This document shows, piece after piece, positions 9,515 through 19,550 of a stretch of 64,000 nucleotides of DNA. The stretch's first letter is position 1; each line of letters opens with the position of its first letter. The notes under the pieces are model-generated. The model ran no database searches. It saw only the letters and a program-made list of their open reading frames with translations, and was not told the DNA's origin. Made by a program: the position numbers and the translations under genes. Source of the DNA: Mesobacillus subterraneus (lineage in GTDB: Bacteria > Bacillota > Bacilli > Bacillales > Cytobacillaceae). The stretch spans positions 186,001 to 250,000 of the forward strand of contig NZ_RSFW01000010.1 of NCBI RefSeq assembly GCF_003937825.1, in the 5' to 3' direction.

Positions 9515-9689
9515 ACACAATCATTGCTGAAAAACAGTAAATCTGTTCTTCTTCCTCTTCTTCAGGAACGACGGCTACATTGTATTTAATGTCGAGCAGC
9601 TTTTTTTCGTCCAGTTTCTCGAGAAACCTGTTCATTTCCTGTTCGAGGTCTTTTTCATGTTCGTGATCGAATACTCTGACCTGGATCAA
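9504..9689 (-). CDS. yteV: Sporulation protein of the Cse60 family
   Basis: A 61-residue acidic protein matching the small Cse60 family, associated in Bacillus with the mother-cell sporulation programme; the biochemical role is unknown. Readable conserved pattern: IQVRVFDHEHEKDLE at the start and EEQIYCFSAMIVYR at the end. I choose the TTG at 9689 because GGAAGG lies upstream and this gives the usual family length near 60; an ATG at 9719 would add 10 residues. It sits between ytfP and ytwF, where B. subtilis has yteV. Confidence 0.78.
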   Translation of the reverse strand: MIQVRVFDHEHEKDLEQEMNRFLEKLDEKKLLDIKYNVAVVPEEEEEEQIYCFSAMIVYRA

Positions 9690-9746
9690 GGCAAGTCTTC
9701 CTTCCTTTTTAGCATCCATTCTGGCCAGATTTTCTGAATTTTATAA

Positions 9747-10058
9747 TTATGGGCGTTTTGTTTCTCCGCCCCAGCTCATCATGCCGCCCACCATGTTGCG
9801 GACTTTGTAGCCTTGCTCGTTCATGTAGTGGCAAACATTGCCGCTGCGAGCGCTTGAACGGCAGATGAAGATGTATTCCTTATCTTTGTCGAACTCGTTC
9901 ATTCTTTCTGGGATTTCGCCCATTGGGATGTGCTTTGCTCCGGGAATCATGCCTGACTCAACTTCATCATGCTCACGCACATCGACCATTTCCAGCTTTT
10001 CGCCAGCTTCCAGCTTCTTTTGAAGCTCTTCAGTTGTGATTGTTTCAAAATTACTCAT
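9747..10058 (-). CDS. ytwF: Single-domain rhodanese
   Basis: A 103-residue rhodanese-domain protein, likely a cytoplasmic persulfide sulfurtransferase. The active-site loop reads CRSSARSG, with Cys as the sulfur acceptor, and the usual VDVREHDE and GAKHIPMGEI elements come before it. The start is the ATG after GGAGG; an upstream in-frame ATG has no ribosome site. Position next to leuS matches B. subtilis ytwF. The sulfur acceptor cannot be told from sequence. Confidence 0.9.
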   Translation of the reverse strand: MSNFETITTEELQKKLEAGEKLEMVDVREHDEVESGMIPGAKHIPMGEIPERMNEFDKDKEYIFICRSSARSGNVCHYMNEQGYKVRNMVGGMMSWGGETKRP

Positions 10059-10173
10059 TATCATATCCTCCAAATTCGTGAAATTCATACTTTAATGTAT
10101 TCCCCTATTTATTATATAAAAACTCTATCTATATTACAAAACATAAACCTAATGGGGTATACTGTTGTTTACC

Positions 10174-10205
10174 AAAAAAAAGGGCCGCCTGTCGACGACC
10201 CTTTC
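10174..10205 (-). terminator. Terminator of leuS
   Basis: On the minus strand AAAGGG and CCCTTT enclose a further weak pairing and are followed by eight Ts, just past the leuS stop. Confidence 0.8.
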
Positions 10206-10214
10206 CATCAGTTC

Positions 10215-12629
10215 TTAGTTAGCAACGATATTAACGAGTTTCCCTGGTACTGCAATGACTTTGCGGATCGTTTTGCCGTCGATTTGTTCTTTGACAGCTA
10301 CATCACCCATTGCGATTTGCTCCAGAGTTTCTCTGTTCGCATCAGCCGGCACCATCATTTTCGCTTTGATCTTACCATTAACCTGGACAACGATTTCCAC
10401 TTCATCATCGACAAGCTTGGCTTCATCATACGCTGGCCATGCTGCATAAGTGATGGATTCGCTATGCCCAAGCTTTGCCCAAAGCTCTTCGGCGAAATGC
10501 GGCGTTATTGGCGCAAGCATCTTCACGAAGCCTTCTACGTACGTTTTAGGAAGCTCTTCTGCTTTGTATGCTTCGTTGATGAAGACCATCATTTGAGAAA
10601 TCGCTGTGTTGAAGCGAAGTCCTTCATAGTCTTCGGTCACTTTTTTAACCGTTTGGTGGTAAACTTTCTCAAGGTTTCCGCTATCTGTATCCTTGATTTT
10701 CTCGGTCAAGCTGCCATTTTCGTTGACTAACAGGCGCCAGATGCGGTCAAGGAAGCGGCGTGAGCCATCAAGTCCGTTTGTGGACCAGGCAATGGATGCT
10801 TTAAGCGGTCCCATGAACATTTCATACAGGCGCAGCGTATCCGCTCCATGGCTTGCGACGATCTCATCCGGATTGACAACATTGCCTTTTGACTTACTCA
10901 TTTTTTCATTATTTTCACCAAGGATCATGCCCTGGTTAAACAGCTTTTGGAATGGCTCTTTGGTGTGGACGACACCCACATCGTAAAGGACCTTATGCCA
11001 GAAGCGAGCGTAAAGCAAGTGCAGTACCGCGTGCTCGGCACCACCGATATAAATATCGACTGGAAGCCATTGCTTTAATTTTTCCTCATCTGCAAGTGCC
11101 TGGTCGTTCTTCGGATCAATGTAGCGCAGGTAGTACCAGCAGCTGCCTGCCCATTGCGGCATGGTGTTCGTTTCCCTGCGGCCTTTTTTGCCTGTATCAG
11201 GGTCAACGACATTCACCCAATCATCAATGATCGCAAGTGGTGATTCACCAGTACCAGAAGGTTTAATTTCCGTTGTTTTTGGAAGGACAAGCGGAAGTTG
11301 ATCCTCAGGAACCGCTGACATAGTGCCATCTTCCCAGTGAATGATTGGAATTGGTTCACCCCAGTAGCGCTGGCGGCTGAACAGCCAGTCGCGAAGGCGG
11401 TAAGTAACCTTCTTCGTTCCGATGCCTTTTTCCTCAAGCCATGCAATCATTTTGCTGATCGCTTCTTCCTTGTTCATGCCGTTAAGGAAGTCGGAGTTGA
11501 TGTGCTCGCCGTCGCCAGTGTAGGCTTCTTTTTCGATGTTTCCGCCTGCCACGACTTCTTTGATTTCCAAATCGAATTTTTTCGCAAACTCGTAGTCACG
11601 CTCGTCATGACCAGGTACTGCCATAATAGCCCCTGTGCCGTACGACGCTAGAACATAGTCCGCAATCCAGATTGGCATTTTTTCGCCATTTGCCGGGTTG
11701 ATTGCGTAAGCGCCAGTGAAGACGCCTGTTTTGTCCTTTGCAAGGTCTGTACGCTCAAGGTCACTCTTGCTCTTGATTTCATCAATATATTTTTCGACGG
11801 CAGCCTTCTGTTCAGCTGTAGTGATTTTATCAACAAGCTGATGTTCTGGTGCAAGGACCGCATAAATTGCGCCGAAAAGTGTATCTGGACGAGTGGTGAA
11901 AACCGTGAATGTTCCCTCGTGTCCTTCGATGTTGAACGTAATTTCAGCACCTTCAGACCGGCCGATCCAGTTGCGCTGCATATCCTTCAGGCTTTCAGGC
12001 CAGTCAAGCAAATCCAGGTCTTCAAGAAGACGGTCTGCATATGCAGTGATTTTCAGCATCCACTGTCTCATCGGGCGGCGTTCGACCGGGTGGCCTCCGC
12101 GTTCGCTTTTCCCATCGATTACTTCTTCATTCGCTAAAACAGTTCCAAGTGCCGGGCACCAGTTAACCGCTACTTCGTCGATGTAGGCAAGGCCTTTTTC
12201 ATAAAGCTTCAGGAAAATCCATTGCGTCCACTTGTAGTAGTCCGGATCAGTCGTGTTGACTTCGCGATCCCAATCGTAGGAAAAACCTAGTGCTTTGATC
12301 TGGCGGCGGAACGTATTGATATTCATCTCCGTGAACTCTGCTGGGTCATTCCCAGTATCAAGCGCATACTGCTCTGCTGGAAGGCCGAATGCATCCCAGC
12401 CCATTGGATGAAGGACGTTGAAGCCCTGCATTCTTTTCATGCGGGAAAGGATATCTGTCGCTGTGTAGCCTTCCGGGTGGCCAACGTGAAGGCCGGCACC
12501 AGATGGATACGGGAACATATCCAGCGCGTAGAACTTCTCTTTTCCCTTATCTTCCGTTGTTTTAAAGGTTTTGTTTTCTTCCCAATAAGCTTGCCATTTT
12601 TTCTCGATTTCCTGATGGTTGAAACTCAT
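10215..12629 (-). CDS. leuS: Leucyl-tRNA synthetase
   Basis: An 804-residue class I aminoacyl-tRNA synthetase that charges tRNA-Leu. The HIGH motif is present as HVGH (in [16 protein letters not shown]), the KMSKS motif as [14 protein letters not shown], and the editing domain has [10 protein letters not shown]. The ATG at 12629 lies 9 bases after AGGAGG and gives the length I recall for B. subtilis LeuS. Expression is controlled by the T-box leader upstream. A terminator follows. Confidence 0.97.
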   Translation of the reverse strand: MSFNHQEIEKKWQAYWEENKTFKTTEDKGKEKFYALDMFPYPSGAGLHVGHPEGYTATDILSRMKRMQGFNVLHPMGWDAFGLPAEQYALDTGNDPAEFTEMNINTFRRQIKALGFSYDWDREVNTTDPDYYKWTQWIFLKLYEKGLAYIDEVAVNWCPALGTVLANEEVIDGKSERGGHPVERRPMRQWMLKITAYADRLLEDLDLLDWPESLKDMQRNWIGRSEGAEITFNIEGHEGTFTVFTTRPDTLFGAIYAVLAPEHQLVDKITTAEQKAAVEKYIDEIKSKSDLERTDLAKDKTGVFTGAYAINPANGEKMPIWIADYVLASYGTGAIMAVPGHDERDYEFAKKFDLEIKEVVAGGNIEKEAYTGDGEHINSDFLNGMNKEEAISKMIAWLEEKGIGTKKVTYRLRDWLFSRQRYWGEPIPIIHWEDGTMSAVPEDQLPLVLPKTTEIKPSGTGESPLAIIDDWVNVVDPDTGKKGRRETNTMPQWAGSCWYYLRYIDPKNDQALADEEKLKQWLPVDIYIGGAEHAVLHLLYARFWHKVLYDVGVVHTKEPFQKLFNQGMILGENNEKMSKSKGNVVNPDEIVASHGADTLRLYEMFMGPLKASIAWSTNGLDGSRRFLDRIWRLLVNENGSLTEKIKDTDSGNLEKVYHQTVKKVTEDYEGLRFNTAISQMMVFINEAYKAEELPKTYVEGFVKMLAPITPHFAEELWAKLGHSESITYAAWPAYDEAKLVDDEVEIVVQVNGKIKAKMMVPADANRETLEQIAMGDVAVKEQIDGKTIRKVIAVPGKLVNIVAN

Positions 12630-12685
12630 CGTCAATGTCCTCCTGATTTAGTTCATTTATTTTTAGCGGATGAATTTTTTGCAAA

Positions 12686-12945
12686 TAAAAAACTCCCGCC
12701 CCTGTAAAAGGGACGAGAGGTATGTATGATCTCCCGCGGTACCACCCAAATTAGTGTGTAACACTCGCTTCATTCATCCTTAACGCGGAAAACGGCAAAC
12801 GCTACATGTAAGTTTCACGTCTGCGACTCAAAGGCGAGTTCATGATGGGTCCCGTCTGGCTTGCACCAACCGCCAGCTCTCTTGCACAGGCTTTCACCAC
12901 TACTGCTCCTTGTCGAAGTCTTTCGTTATGAATATAGAGTTATTG
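12686..12945 (-). promoter_or_regulatory. Leucine T-box riboswitch upstream of leuS
   Basis: Read on the minus strand, the leader contains the conserved T-box core GGGTGGTACCGCGGG (12731-12746) that pairs with the uncharged tRNA acceptor end, followed by a terminator (CTCTCGTCCC and GGGGCGGGAG, then six Ts, 12686-12720). A candidate specifier codon is CTC (Leu) within GAACTCGCC near 12836-12838. Uncharged tRNA-Leu should stabilise the antiterminator and switch leuS on. Confidence 0.93.
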
Positions 12946-13059
12946 TAATAAAATTCCCCCGCATATGCAAGCGGGGATGGAATATTTGATGATAGTGCGT
13001 AGTATATGATTGTTTTGCCTGGTTGTGCAGGCTTCCCCATAACTCAATATGGGCAGAAA

Positions 13060-13089
13060 AATAGCCCGCCTGAGAATTCAGGTGGGCCA
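13060..13089 (-). terminator. Terminator of the glcD-glcF operon
   Basis: On the minus strand GCCCACCTGA and TCAGGCGGGC form a 10-bp stem with one GU-type pair, followed by TATTTTT. Confidence 0.85.
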
Positions 13090-13096
13090 TAGTTCG

Positions 13097-14428
13097 TTAC
13101 TGATCCGTTCGTGTCGCTTCCAATAGCAGGTCGACAATGTGCACGCCTCTCATTTTTCCGGAGAGTCCCTCACGCTCAATTCCGAGTTTCATCTGAAGGA
13201 GACAGCCGGGATTTGCGGTTACGATTGTTGTTGCATGGGTGGCCTTTGCCTGAACCATCTTGGAATCGAGGAGCTGCATGGACATTTCACTCTCGACTAT
13301 ATTGTATATTCCTGCTGAACCACAGCAGCGGTCTGCATTCTGCATCTCCTGGTATTGAACCCCTTTGATGGACTGCAGCAATGTCCTCGGTGCTGAAGCT
13401 GTTTTCATGACATTACGTAGATGGCATGAATCCTGGTACGTAATGATTTGATTCGGCAGCTCGAGGTTCACTTTTTCATGAAAACCAACTTCGACCAATA
13501 TTTGCGAGATATCCTTAATTTTATCGGCAAATGCCTGGGCCCTCTGCTTCCAATCGGTGTCGTCTTTGAGCAAATGATCGTAGTCGACTAAAAAAGCACC
13601 ACAGCCCCCTGCATTGGTAATGATAAAATCGACACCAAGATCATCGAATGCCTTGATGTTTCGGCGGGCAAGTGCTTTCGCATCTTCTTTTTCACCACTA
13701 TGCCCATGAAGCGCTCCGCAGCAGGCCTGATCTTTTGGGATGACAATTTCACAGCCCGCCAGCTGCAGTAGCTTCATCGTCGCATTGTTTGTTTCAAGGA
13801 ACATGGTATCCATCAGGCAGCCGCTGAAGAATGCGACCTTATGAGTCTTTGTGCCAATTGGTTCAAGATGCTCAGGCCGATTTTTCATCTCCTTCATTGT
13901 CGGTACCTGTGGAAGAACCTTCTCCATCGTGGCGAGCGATTCAGGGAACAGCTTCATCACACCTGTTCCACGCGCCACTTTTTGCAGGCCAGAACGTTGA
14001 TAGAAGCCAATCAGGCCAGTCAGTCCCCGCATCCTCTCCTGATGAGGGAAAAGTCCTTTGAAGACTGCATTCCTGACGACTTTTACTGGCATTGAAAACT
14101 TCTTGTTTTGATTGACAATATCCCGGGCATCTTCAAGAAGATGTCCATAATTCACCCCAGATGGGCAGACTGGTTCACATGCACGGCAGCCAAGGCACAG
14201 GTCAAGTGAGCGCTCAAAATCCTCATCTGGTTCAATTAGCCCATCGACGACCGCCTTCATTAAAGCAATCCGGCCCCGTGGTGAATGTGATTCCTGATAG
14301 CCCGATTCGATATAGGTAGGACATGTCGGCAGGCAGAACCCACAGCGCATGCAGTTCAATAGTTCATCCTGGTCCATCTTTTCCTGAAATTCTGTCTGGA
14401 TTCTCTGCTGTTCCTGGATCGTTGTCAT
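13097..14428 (-). CDS. glcF: Glycolate oxidase iron-sulfur subunit
   Basis: A 443-residue subunit carrying two N-terminal 4Fe-4S motifs (CMRCGFCLPTCP and CLGCRACEPVCPSG) and two cysteine-rich CCG-type domains (ACCGALHGH and RCCGSAGIYN). It passes electrons from the GlcD flavin to the respiratory chain when glycolate is oxidised to glyoxylate. Its ATG overlaps the glcD stop codon by four bases, indicating coupled translation. There is no glcE, as in the B. subtilis ysfC-ysfD arrangement. A related lactate substrate cannot be ruled out. Confidence 0.9.
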   Translation of the reverse strand: MTTIQEQQRIQTEFQEKMDQDELLNCMRCGFCLPTCPTYIESGYQESHSPRGRIALMKAVVDGLIEPDEDFERSLDLCLGCRACEPVCPSGVNYGHLLEDARDIVNQNKKFSMPVKVVRNAVFKGLFPHQERMRGLTGLIGFYQRSGLQKVARGTGVMKLFPESLATMEKVLPQVPTMKEMKNRPEHLEPIGTKTHKVAFFSGCLMDTMFLETNNATMKLLQLAGCEIVIPKDQACCGALHGHSGEKEDAKALARRNIKAFDDLGVDFIITNAGGCGAFLVDYDHLLKDDTDWKQRAQAFADKIKDISQILVEVGFHEKVNLELPNQIITYQDSCHLRNVMKTASAPRTLLQSIKGVQYQEMQNADRCCGSAGIYNIVESEMSMQLLDSKMVQAKATHATTIVTANPGCLLQMKLGIEREGLSGKMRGVHIVDLLLEATRTDQ

Positions 14429-15837
14429 TTTGAAACCACCACCCGTTTTCTGCTATCCTTCGCGAATACCTTCCCAGGATTCATGATGTTGTTAGGGTCG
14501 AGGGCCATTTTTACTGCCTTCATAGCCGCAATTCCTGCTTCGCCTAATTTCAACTCGAGATACGGTGCTTTCATTACGCCGACGCCGTGCTCACCCGTAA
14601 TCGTACCGCCGAATTCAATCGCCTTTTCAAAAATTTCGGCAAATGCCTTTTCAACTCTTTCCATTTCGTCATGATTCCGAGAATCCGTCGGACATGTAGG
14701 ATGAAGATTCCCATCTCCTGCATGGCCAAAAGTACAAATATTCAAGTCATACTTATCCGCAATTTCATTGATTGCATTGACCATTCTCGCAATCTCTGAC
14801 CTTGGAACAGTCGCATCCTCTAAAATAGTCGTCGGCGCTAACCTCGCCAGTGCGGACAATGCACTTCTGCGCGCAGTCCTCAGTGCTTCCGCCTCAGCTT
14901 CTGTTTGTGCCAGCTGCACAGACACTGCCTTTTCTTCTTTACAAACCTCAGCAATCCTCGCCATGTCACGCTCGACCACTTCAACAGGACCGTCCTGTTC
15001 AATCAATAACACGGCTTTAACATCTGTTGGAAGCCCAATCTTGGCAAAATCCTCCACAACCTTCAAGGTCGGCTGATCCAGGAATTCCAGCGTAGCCGGA
15101 ATGATTTTGCTGGCGATAATCTTGGATACTGATTTAGCTGCTGCCTCAAGATCCTGATATAAAGCCAGCATTGTTTGTTTTGTCTCCGGCATTGGAATCA
15201 GCTTAAGAGTTGCTTCGGTAATGATGCCCAATGTCCCCTCCGAGCCAACCAGCAGCCTGGTAAAATCATATCCGGCAACATCCTTCGCCAATTTGCCTCC
15301 TGTGCGGATGATATCTCCGTTTGGCAGCACAGCCTCAAGCCCGATCACGTAATCCCTTGTCACTCCATACTTCAATCCACGGAGCCCGCCGGAATTTTCA
15401 TTAATATTGCCTCCGATGGTTGATATTTTCATAGAGCTTGGGTCTGGTGGGTAAAACAGGCCTTTTGGCTCGACAGCTTGGATCAAATCAAGCGTCACAA
15501 CCCCAGGCTGAACAGTAACGGTTAGATTCTCTTCATCGACCTCAAGGATCTTGTTCATGTGCTTAAATAGAAGGACGATTCCTCCTTCTGTCGGGCAAGT
15601 GCCTGCACACAGATTGGTTCCTGATCCTCTCGGGACAATCGGAATATTATATTCATTGCAGATCTTCACAATTTGCGAGATTTCCTGTTTATTCCGCGGA
15701 CTTACAACTGCATCAGGCATTGACTGAAAGTTAGGTGTTGCATCATATGAATACACAAGCCTACCCGTTTTAGAGTCATCAAAATTTGCCGCAGTTACGA
15801 TTGAGATCAATTTTTCTTTCACTGTATTCGGTAGCAT
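14425..15837 (-). CDS. glcD: Glycolate oxidase FAD subunit
   Basis: A 470-residue flavoprotein of the FAD-linked oxidase C family. The FAD-binding domain shows PRGSGTNLCAG, GGNINENSGGLRGLKYG and GGKLAKDVAGYDFTRL; the C-terminal domain has CTFGHAGDGNLHPTCP and the closing GEHGVGVMKAPYLE. It oxidises glycolate (possibly also D-lactate) and hands electrons to GlcF. It is the first gene of the glcDF unit and is divergent from a GntR regulator, with a perfect palindrome in the shared promoter region. Confidence 0.9.
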   Translation of the reverse strand: MLPNTVKEKLISIVTAANFDDSKTGRLVYSYDATPNFQSMPDAVVSPRNKQEISQIVKICNEYNIPIVPRGSGTNLCAGTCPTEGGIVLLFKHMNKILEVDEENLTVTVQPGVVTLDLIQAVEPKGLFYPPDPSSMKISTIGGNINENSGGLRGLKYGVTRDYVIGLEAVLPNGDIIRTGGKLAKDVAGYDFTRLLVGSEGTLGIITEATLKLIPMPETKQTMLALYQDLEAAAKSVSKIIASKIIPATLEFLDQPTLKVVEDFAKIGLPTDVKAVLLIEQDGPVEVVERDMARIAEVCKEEKAVSVQLAQTEAEAEALRTARRSALSALARLAPTTILEDATVPRSEIARMVNAINEIADKYDLNICTFGHAGDGNLHPTCPTDSRNHDEMERVEKAFAEIFEKAIEFGGTITGEHGVGVMKAPYLELKLGEAGIAAMKAVKMALDPNNIMNPGKVFAKDSRKRVVVSK

Positions 15838-16154
15838 AATAGTTCCCCCTTCGTTGGTAAAATAAAGCCAGGTATTGAGTCTAATAGTTTTTCTCGGTTC
15901 TTTAGGTAAACTTTGCTGTTTTCGCTGTTAAAAAGTAAAATACAGCTTCTTTTTTTAAAAGAGTAATAGAGCAGATTGAAGAGTGCTCTGAAGACAGATG
16001 TAATAATGATCACTTGGTATGTACGAGAAAATAACAATCACAAAATCAGCATGATAAGGATCTTAAGGGATAGCTGTTTTGCATGAATATCCAAGGTTTT
16101 TTACTAAAAACTATTCCTTGGAAAACGCAGATGGGTAATTGCTTTCAAAAAGGT
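15838..16154. other. Promoter region of glcD, no gene supported
   Basis: AT-rich DNA upstream of glcD. A 72-codon minus-strand frame here lacks a ribosome site and family resemblance. GGGGGAACT lies just before the glcD ATG. I see no RNA gene. Confidence 0.4.
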
Positions 16155-16179
16155 TGTATGGTCATCTGATGACCATACA
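16155..16179. promoter_or_regulatory. Palindromic operator between glcD and the GntR regulator
   Basis: A perfect 25-bp palindrome centred on T16167; its middle reads TGGTCATCTGATGACCA. FadR-subfamily regulators bind TGGT-spacer-ACCA palindromes, and I recall TCATC-N-GATGA as the B. subtilis LutR site; both are present. It probably serves both divergent promoters. Confidence 0.8.
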
Positions 16180-16348
16180 TTAAATTATAGGATGTTCATT
16201 AGGAGAATTTCAATATATATTTACATTTAGTAAAATATTGTTGTGGGCAAGTATCGTTTCCAATAGGCTCTAAACGACGAAGATTTTAGTAGAGCTGAGA
16301 GAAACCTGTATAATGAGAGTCAAGAGAACGAAATTTGGAGGATTTACC

Positions 16349-17077
16349 TTGCAATACAATAAAATAAAACCTAAGAAGATCTATGAAGAAGTTGCCGAAG
16401 CAATCCATGATATGATCAGTTCAGGTCAATTGCAGCCAGGTGATAAACTGGATTCTGTCCAGCAGCTGGCGGAGAATTTCCAGGTGGGCCGCTCTGCGAT
16501 CAGGGAAGCATTGACTGCATTGAGAGCAATAGGGCTCATTGAAATCAGGCAGGGCGAAGGAACCTATGTGAAACAGTTCCAGTCAGAGCAAATCAGCTTT
16601 CCGTTATCAACAGCCATCCTGATGAATGCTCAGGATACAGCACATCTGTTGGAAGTCAGGAAAATCCTTGAGGCAGGGACTGTTTTTTCTGCTGCAAACA
16701 AACGGACTGAAACCCAGCTTCAGACAATGAAAGAAGCGCTGGAGGAAATGAAAAGCGCTAATGGCGATGAGACGCTGGGCGAAAAGGCGGATTTGCAATT
16801 CCATATGGCCATTGCTGAAAGTTCGCATAATCCCTTATTAATCAGCTTGATGAACCATGTTTCAGCGTTGATGGCAGAAACGATGAAGGAAACCCGCAGG
16901 TTATGGCTTTACTCACAACAAACCACTACAGATCGCTTATACGATGAGCATTATGCGATATACGAGGCGATAAAAGAACAAAATGCTGCGGAAGCAAGAA
17001 GCTTGATGCTCAACCATATTGAGAATGTGGAAAGTATTCTCTATAAATATATGAACCAGACTAAACCATCAGAGTGA
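16349..17077 (+). CDS. FadR/LutR-type GntR transcriptional regulator (FCD domain)
   Basis: A 242-residue regulator with an N-terminal GntR winged helix (IYEEVAEAIHDMISSGQLQPG, then the recognition part RSAIREALTALRAIGLIEIR) and a C-terminal all-helical FCD ligand domain, whose metal-binding histidines lie around FHMAIAESSHNPLL. I start at the TTG 7 bases after GGAGG; an upstream frame adds 12 residues without a ribosome site. It is divergent from glcDF across a perfect palindrome, so it likely represses glycolate oxidase and itself until a hydroxyacid such as glycolate or lactate binds. Confidence 0.88.
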   Translation: MQYNKIKPKKIYEEVAEAIHDMISSGQLQPGDKLDSVQQLAENFQVGRSAIREALTALRAIGLIEIRQGEGTYVKQFQSEQISFPLSTAILMNAQDTAHLLEVRKILEAGTVFSAANKRTETQLQTMKEALEEMKSANGDETLGEKADLQFHMAIAESSHNPLLISLMNHVSALMAETMKETRRLWLYSQQTTTDRLYDEHYAIYEAIKEQNAAEARSLMLNHIENVESILYKYMNQTKPSE

Positions 17078-17204
17078 TCACAACATTGCTCGACTTCCCG
17101 CTTGAATCATACCAGAATGAATCATTCTATTAGCCGTCATGTACTATGTTTAAAGTATGATGACAATGATCAGATACACCATCCAAGAAAAGACATCTAA
17201 AGAT

Positions 17205-17240
17205 AAATGAGCCTGCTCCGAATAGGAAGCAGGCTCATTT
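17205..17240. terminator. Bidirectional terminator
   Basis: AAATGAGCCTGCT and AGCAGGCTCATTT form a 13-bp stem with T-runs on both sides, between the convergent GntR regulator and dehydrogenase genes. Confidence 0.88.
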
Positions 17241-17250
17241 TTTGTTTAGA

Positions 17251-18027
17251 TTATTGAATCGTATAGCCGCCGTCAATGACCGCTGCCTGGCCGGTGATTC
17301 CTTTTGCGGCGTCGCTGGCTAGGAAGAGTACATAGTCGGCGATTTCCTCGACGGCGAGCAGGCGTTTTTGCGGCACCAGCGGAAAAATCACTTCTTCCAG
17401 TACTTTTTCAAGCGGGACATTCCGGGTTTCTGCCAGGCTGGAAAGCTGGTTGCGTACCAATGGTGTGTCGACATAGCCCGGACAGACTGCGTTCACGGTG
17501 ATGCCATGTTCAGCTGTTTCGAGGGCAGCTACCTTCGTCAGTCCAATTACTCCGTGCTTAGCACTGTTATAGGCCGCTTTCCCGGCAAAGCCAACTAGCC
17601 CGTTAATGGATGCCATGTTGATGACTCTGCCCGTGCCTTGCTTTTTCATCACTGGCAGAACATGTTTCAAGGCAACAAATGGTGCTGTCAGCATCACCTT
17701 GATCAGCAGTTCGAATTTTTCCGTTGGGAAGTCTTCGATCATGGATACATATTGAAGGCCGGCATTGTTGATGAGGACGTCGATACGGCCAAATTGCTCC
17801 AGGCAGTTTGCAACGGCTTTTTCTATGTCCTTTTCATTCGTTACATCGCATTTAAATCCTGCGGCATCATAACCTGATTCACGAAGGGTTGATGCTGCTT
17901 TTTCAACAGCATCCTCCTGTAAATCAGTTAAAAATACCTTGCCGCCGTGTTCAGCAAAGAATTTGCCAATTTCATAGCCGATTCCCTGGGCGGCGCCTGT
18001 AATCAATAAAACTTTGTCTTTAACCAT
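17251..18027 (-). CDS. Short-chain dehydrogenase, probably 3-hydroxybutyrate dehydrogenase
   Basis: A 258-residue classical SDR. The NAD-binding motif TGAAQGIGYEIGKFFAEHG, the NNAG motif (INNAGLQYV), the catalytic YNSAK and the C-terminal GQAAVIDGGYTIQ match D-3-hydroxybutyrate dehydrogenases, which oxidise 3-hydroxybutyrate to acetoacetate. The second of two adjacent ATGs is better spaced from AGGAG. It follows a GntP-family permease by 16 bp, an arrangement like B. subtilis yxjC-yxjF, although the scoAB CoA-transferase genes are absent here. Confidence 0.85.
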   Translation of the reverse strand: MVKDKVLLITGAAQGIGYEIGKFFAEHGGKVFLTDLQEDAVEKAASTLRESGYDAAGFKCDVTNEKDIEKAVANCLEQFGRIDVLINNAGLQYVSMIEDFPTEKFELLIKVMLTAPFVALKHVLPVMKKQGTGRVINMASINGLVGFAGKAAYNSAKHGVIGLTKVAALETAEHGITVNAVCPGYVDTPLVRNQLSSLAETRNVPLEKVLEEVIFPLVPQKRLLAVEEIADYVLFLASDAAKGITGQAAVIDGGYTIQ

Positions 18028-18043
18028 CATGAAACTCCTTTCA

Positions 18044-19363
18044 TTAAATCCCTAAACCAAGTGAGAACAGGATGATTGCAATCGCAACCCCAATCAGCGG
18101 AACGATGACCGTCACTGCCGCAACTGGATTATAAGCATCCTGGTGGGATTCGCCGCAGATTGCCCTGACCGTCGTTACGACATAGCCGTTGTGCGGAAGG
18201 GAATCAAGTGCACCGGAAGAAATTGCAGCTACACGGTGCAGCGCTTCCGGATTGACGCCCATATCTAGATAGTGCGGTGCGAGCAATGGCAGCGCGATTG
18301 CCTGGCCGCCGGATGCGGAACCAGTCATCCCGGCGATGACACTGACTGCGATTGCCGCCCCGATCAACGGGCTTCCCGGAATGCTTGTCATATAGTCAAC
18401 AGCTGTCTGGAATGCAGGAACTGCTTTGGCTACGCCTCCGAAACCAACGACAGCCGCCGTGTTGCCGATGGCGATCAAAGCGCCAATTGTTCCTTCTGAG
18501 ACAGCCTCCCAGAAGTTTTTGAAATACTTTCGATTCAGTAAGTACGCGGATACAACTCCACCCAAAAGGGCGATGATCAGCGCGGATTGCTTCAATGAAT
18601 CATGGAAAAAGTACGAAATCACCAGTACCACAACCAGCGGCAGAAGCCCCATTAGCGGGTGTGGCAGTGCACGTTTTTCCACGCGTGGGTCCTTGTCCCT
18701 TGCTACGAATTTCTCCCCTCTCGCAACTGCTTTTGTGATCATCCGCTTCAGCCACCAATATCCGAAGATCATCATGAAGACAGCAACGATCAAGCTGACC
18801 TCCCACCCGGCATATGGAGTGGTGTTCAAGAATTCAATCGGAATCCAGTTCTGGATCTCCGGAGATCCTGCAGACGTCATTGTGAAGGTGACTGAACCAA
18901 AGGCCAGGGCAGCCGGGATGAAGCGCCTTGGCAGGTCTGCCTGTCTGAACAGGCTCAAGGCCATCGGGTATACGGAGAAGGCAACAACGAACAAACTCAC
19001 GCCGCCATACGTCAGCACCGCACAGGCAAGAACGATCGCAAAGACGGCATATCTCATTCCAAGTTTTTCTACAATAAATTCCGAGACACTGTCAGCTGCG
19101 CCGCTATCTTCCATTACTTTTCCAAAAATTGCCCCAAGCAAGAACATCATGTACCATGAGGTCACAAATCCAGAGAAACCCGACATATAGTTTCCAACAA
19201 AATTGGCAGCTCCCTCTTCAGCCAGCTGCGGGAATAATGGCATGCCGCTGAATACAGCGACGAATAATGCAGAAATCGGCCCGACAATCAGAAGGTTCAT
19301 GCCCCTCATCGTCAAATAAATCAATAACGCCAGACCGCCGATCAATCCAATCATGCTCAGCAT
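18044..19363 (-). CDS. GntP-family permease, likely for a hydroxy acid
   Basis: A 439-residue membrane protein with about 12-14 hydrophobic segments typical of the GntP gluconate:H+ symporter family. Conserved stretches such as GGVSLFVVAFSVYPMAL, GSASGGQAIALPLLAPHYL and the C-terminal SGALDSLPHNGYVVTT are readable. Given the downstream dehydrogenase, 3-hydroxybutyrate or a similar short-chain acid is a likelier substrate than gluconate. The ATG follows GGGGG by 7 bases. The promoter upstream is of the sigma-54 type and a cre-like site lies in the leader. Confidence 0.87.
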   Translation of the reverse strand: MLSMIGLIGGLALLIYLTMRGMNLLIVGPISALFVAVFSGMPLFPQLAEEGAANFVGNYMSGFSGFVTSWYMMFLLGAIFGKVMEDSGAADSVSEFIVEKLGMRYAVFAIVLACAVLTYGGVSLFVVAFSVYPMALSLFRQADLPRRFIPAALAFGSVTFTMTSAGSPEIQNWIPIEFLNTTPYAGWEVSLIVAVFMMIFGYWWLKRMITKAVARGEKFVARDKDPRVEKRALPHPLMGLLPLVVVLVISYFFHDSLKQSALIIALLGGVVSAYLLNRKYFKNFWEAVSEGTIGALIAIGNTAAVVGFGGVAKAVPAFQTAVDYMTSIPGSPLIGAAIAVSVIAGMTGSASGGQAIALPLLAPHYLDMGVNPEALHRVAAISSGALDSLPHNGYVVTTVRAICGESHQDAYNPVAAVTVIVPLIGVAIAIILFSLGLGI

Positions 19364-19504
19364 TTCTTTTCCCCCTTGTTTTAAATTCTTTCAAGTGCTA
19401 AAAAGGTTGGGTCAAGAATACCTAGGATCTGGAAACACCTGGACCTTTGGATTTCGACCCTCACCTTTTGAATAAAACGACTTCCTTCCCTCCTCTGTTT
19501 TATT

Positions 19505-19518
19505 TGGTAACGCTTACA
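19505..19518 (-). promoter_or_regulatory. Candidate cre (CcpA) site
   Basis: On the minus strand the sequence TGTAAGCGTTACCA matches the catabolite-responsive consensus TGWAANCGNTNWCA with one mismatch. It lies about 20-35 bases downstream of the expected sigma-54 start site, a roadblock position. Confidence 0.6.
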
Positions 19519-19550
19519 AAAAACTGAATAAAATTGCTGTTATATCTTAT

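Noticed and set aside
9969-10730. Long plus-strand frame over ytwF and leuS
   Set aside because: It is antisense to two clear genes and has no family resemblance.
15819-16037. 72-codon minus-strand frame upstream of glcD
   Set aside because: No ribosome site, odd composition, overlaps the glcD start region.
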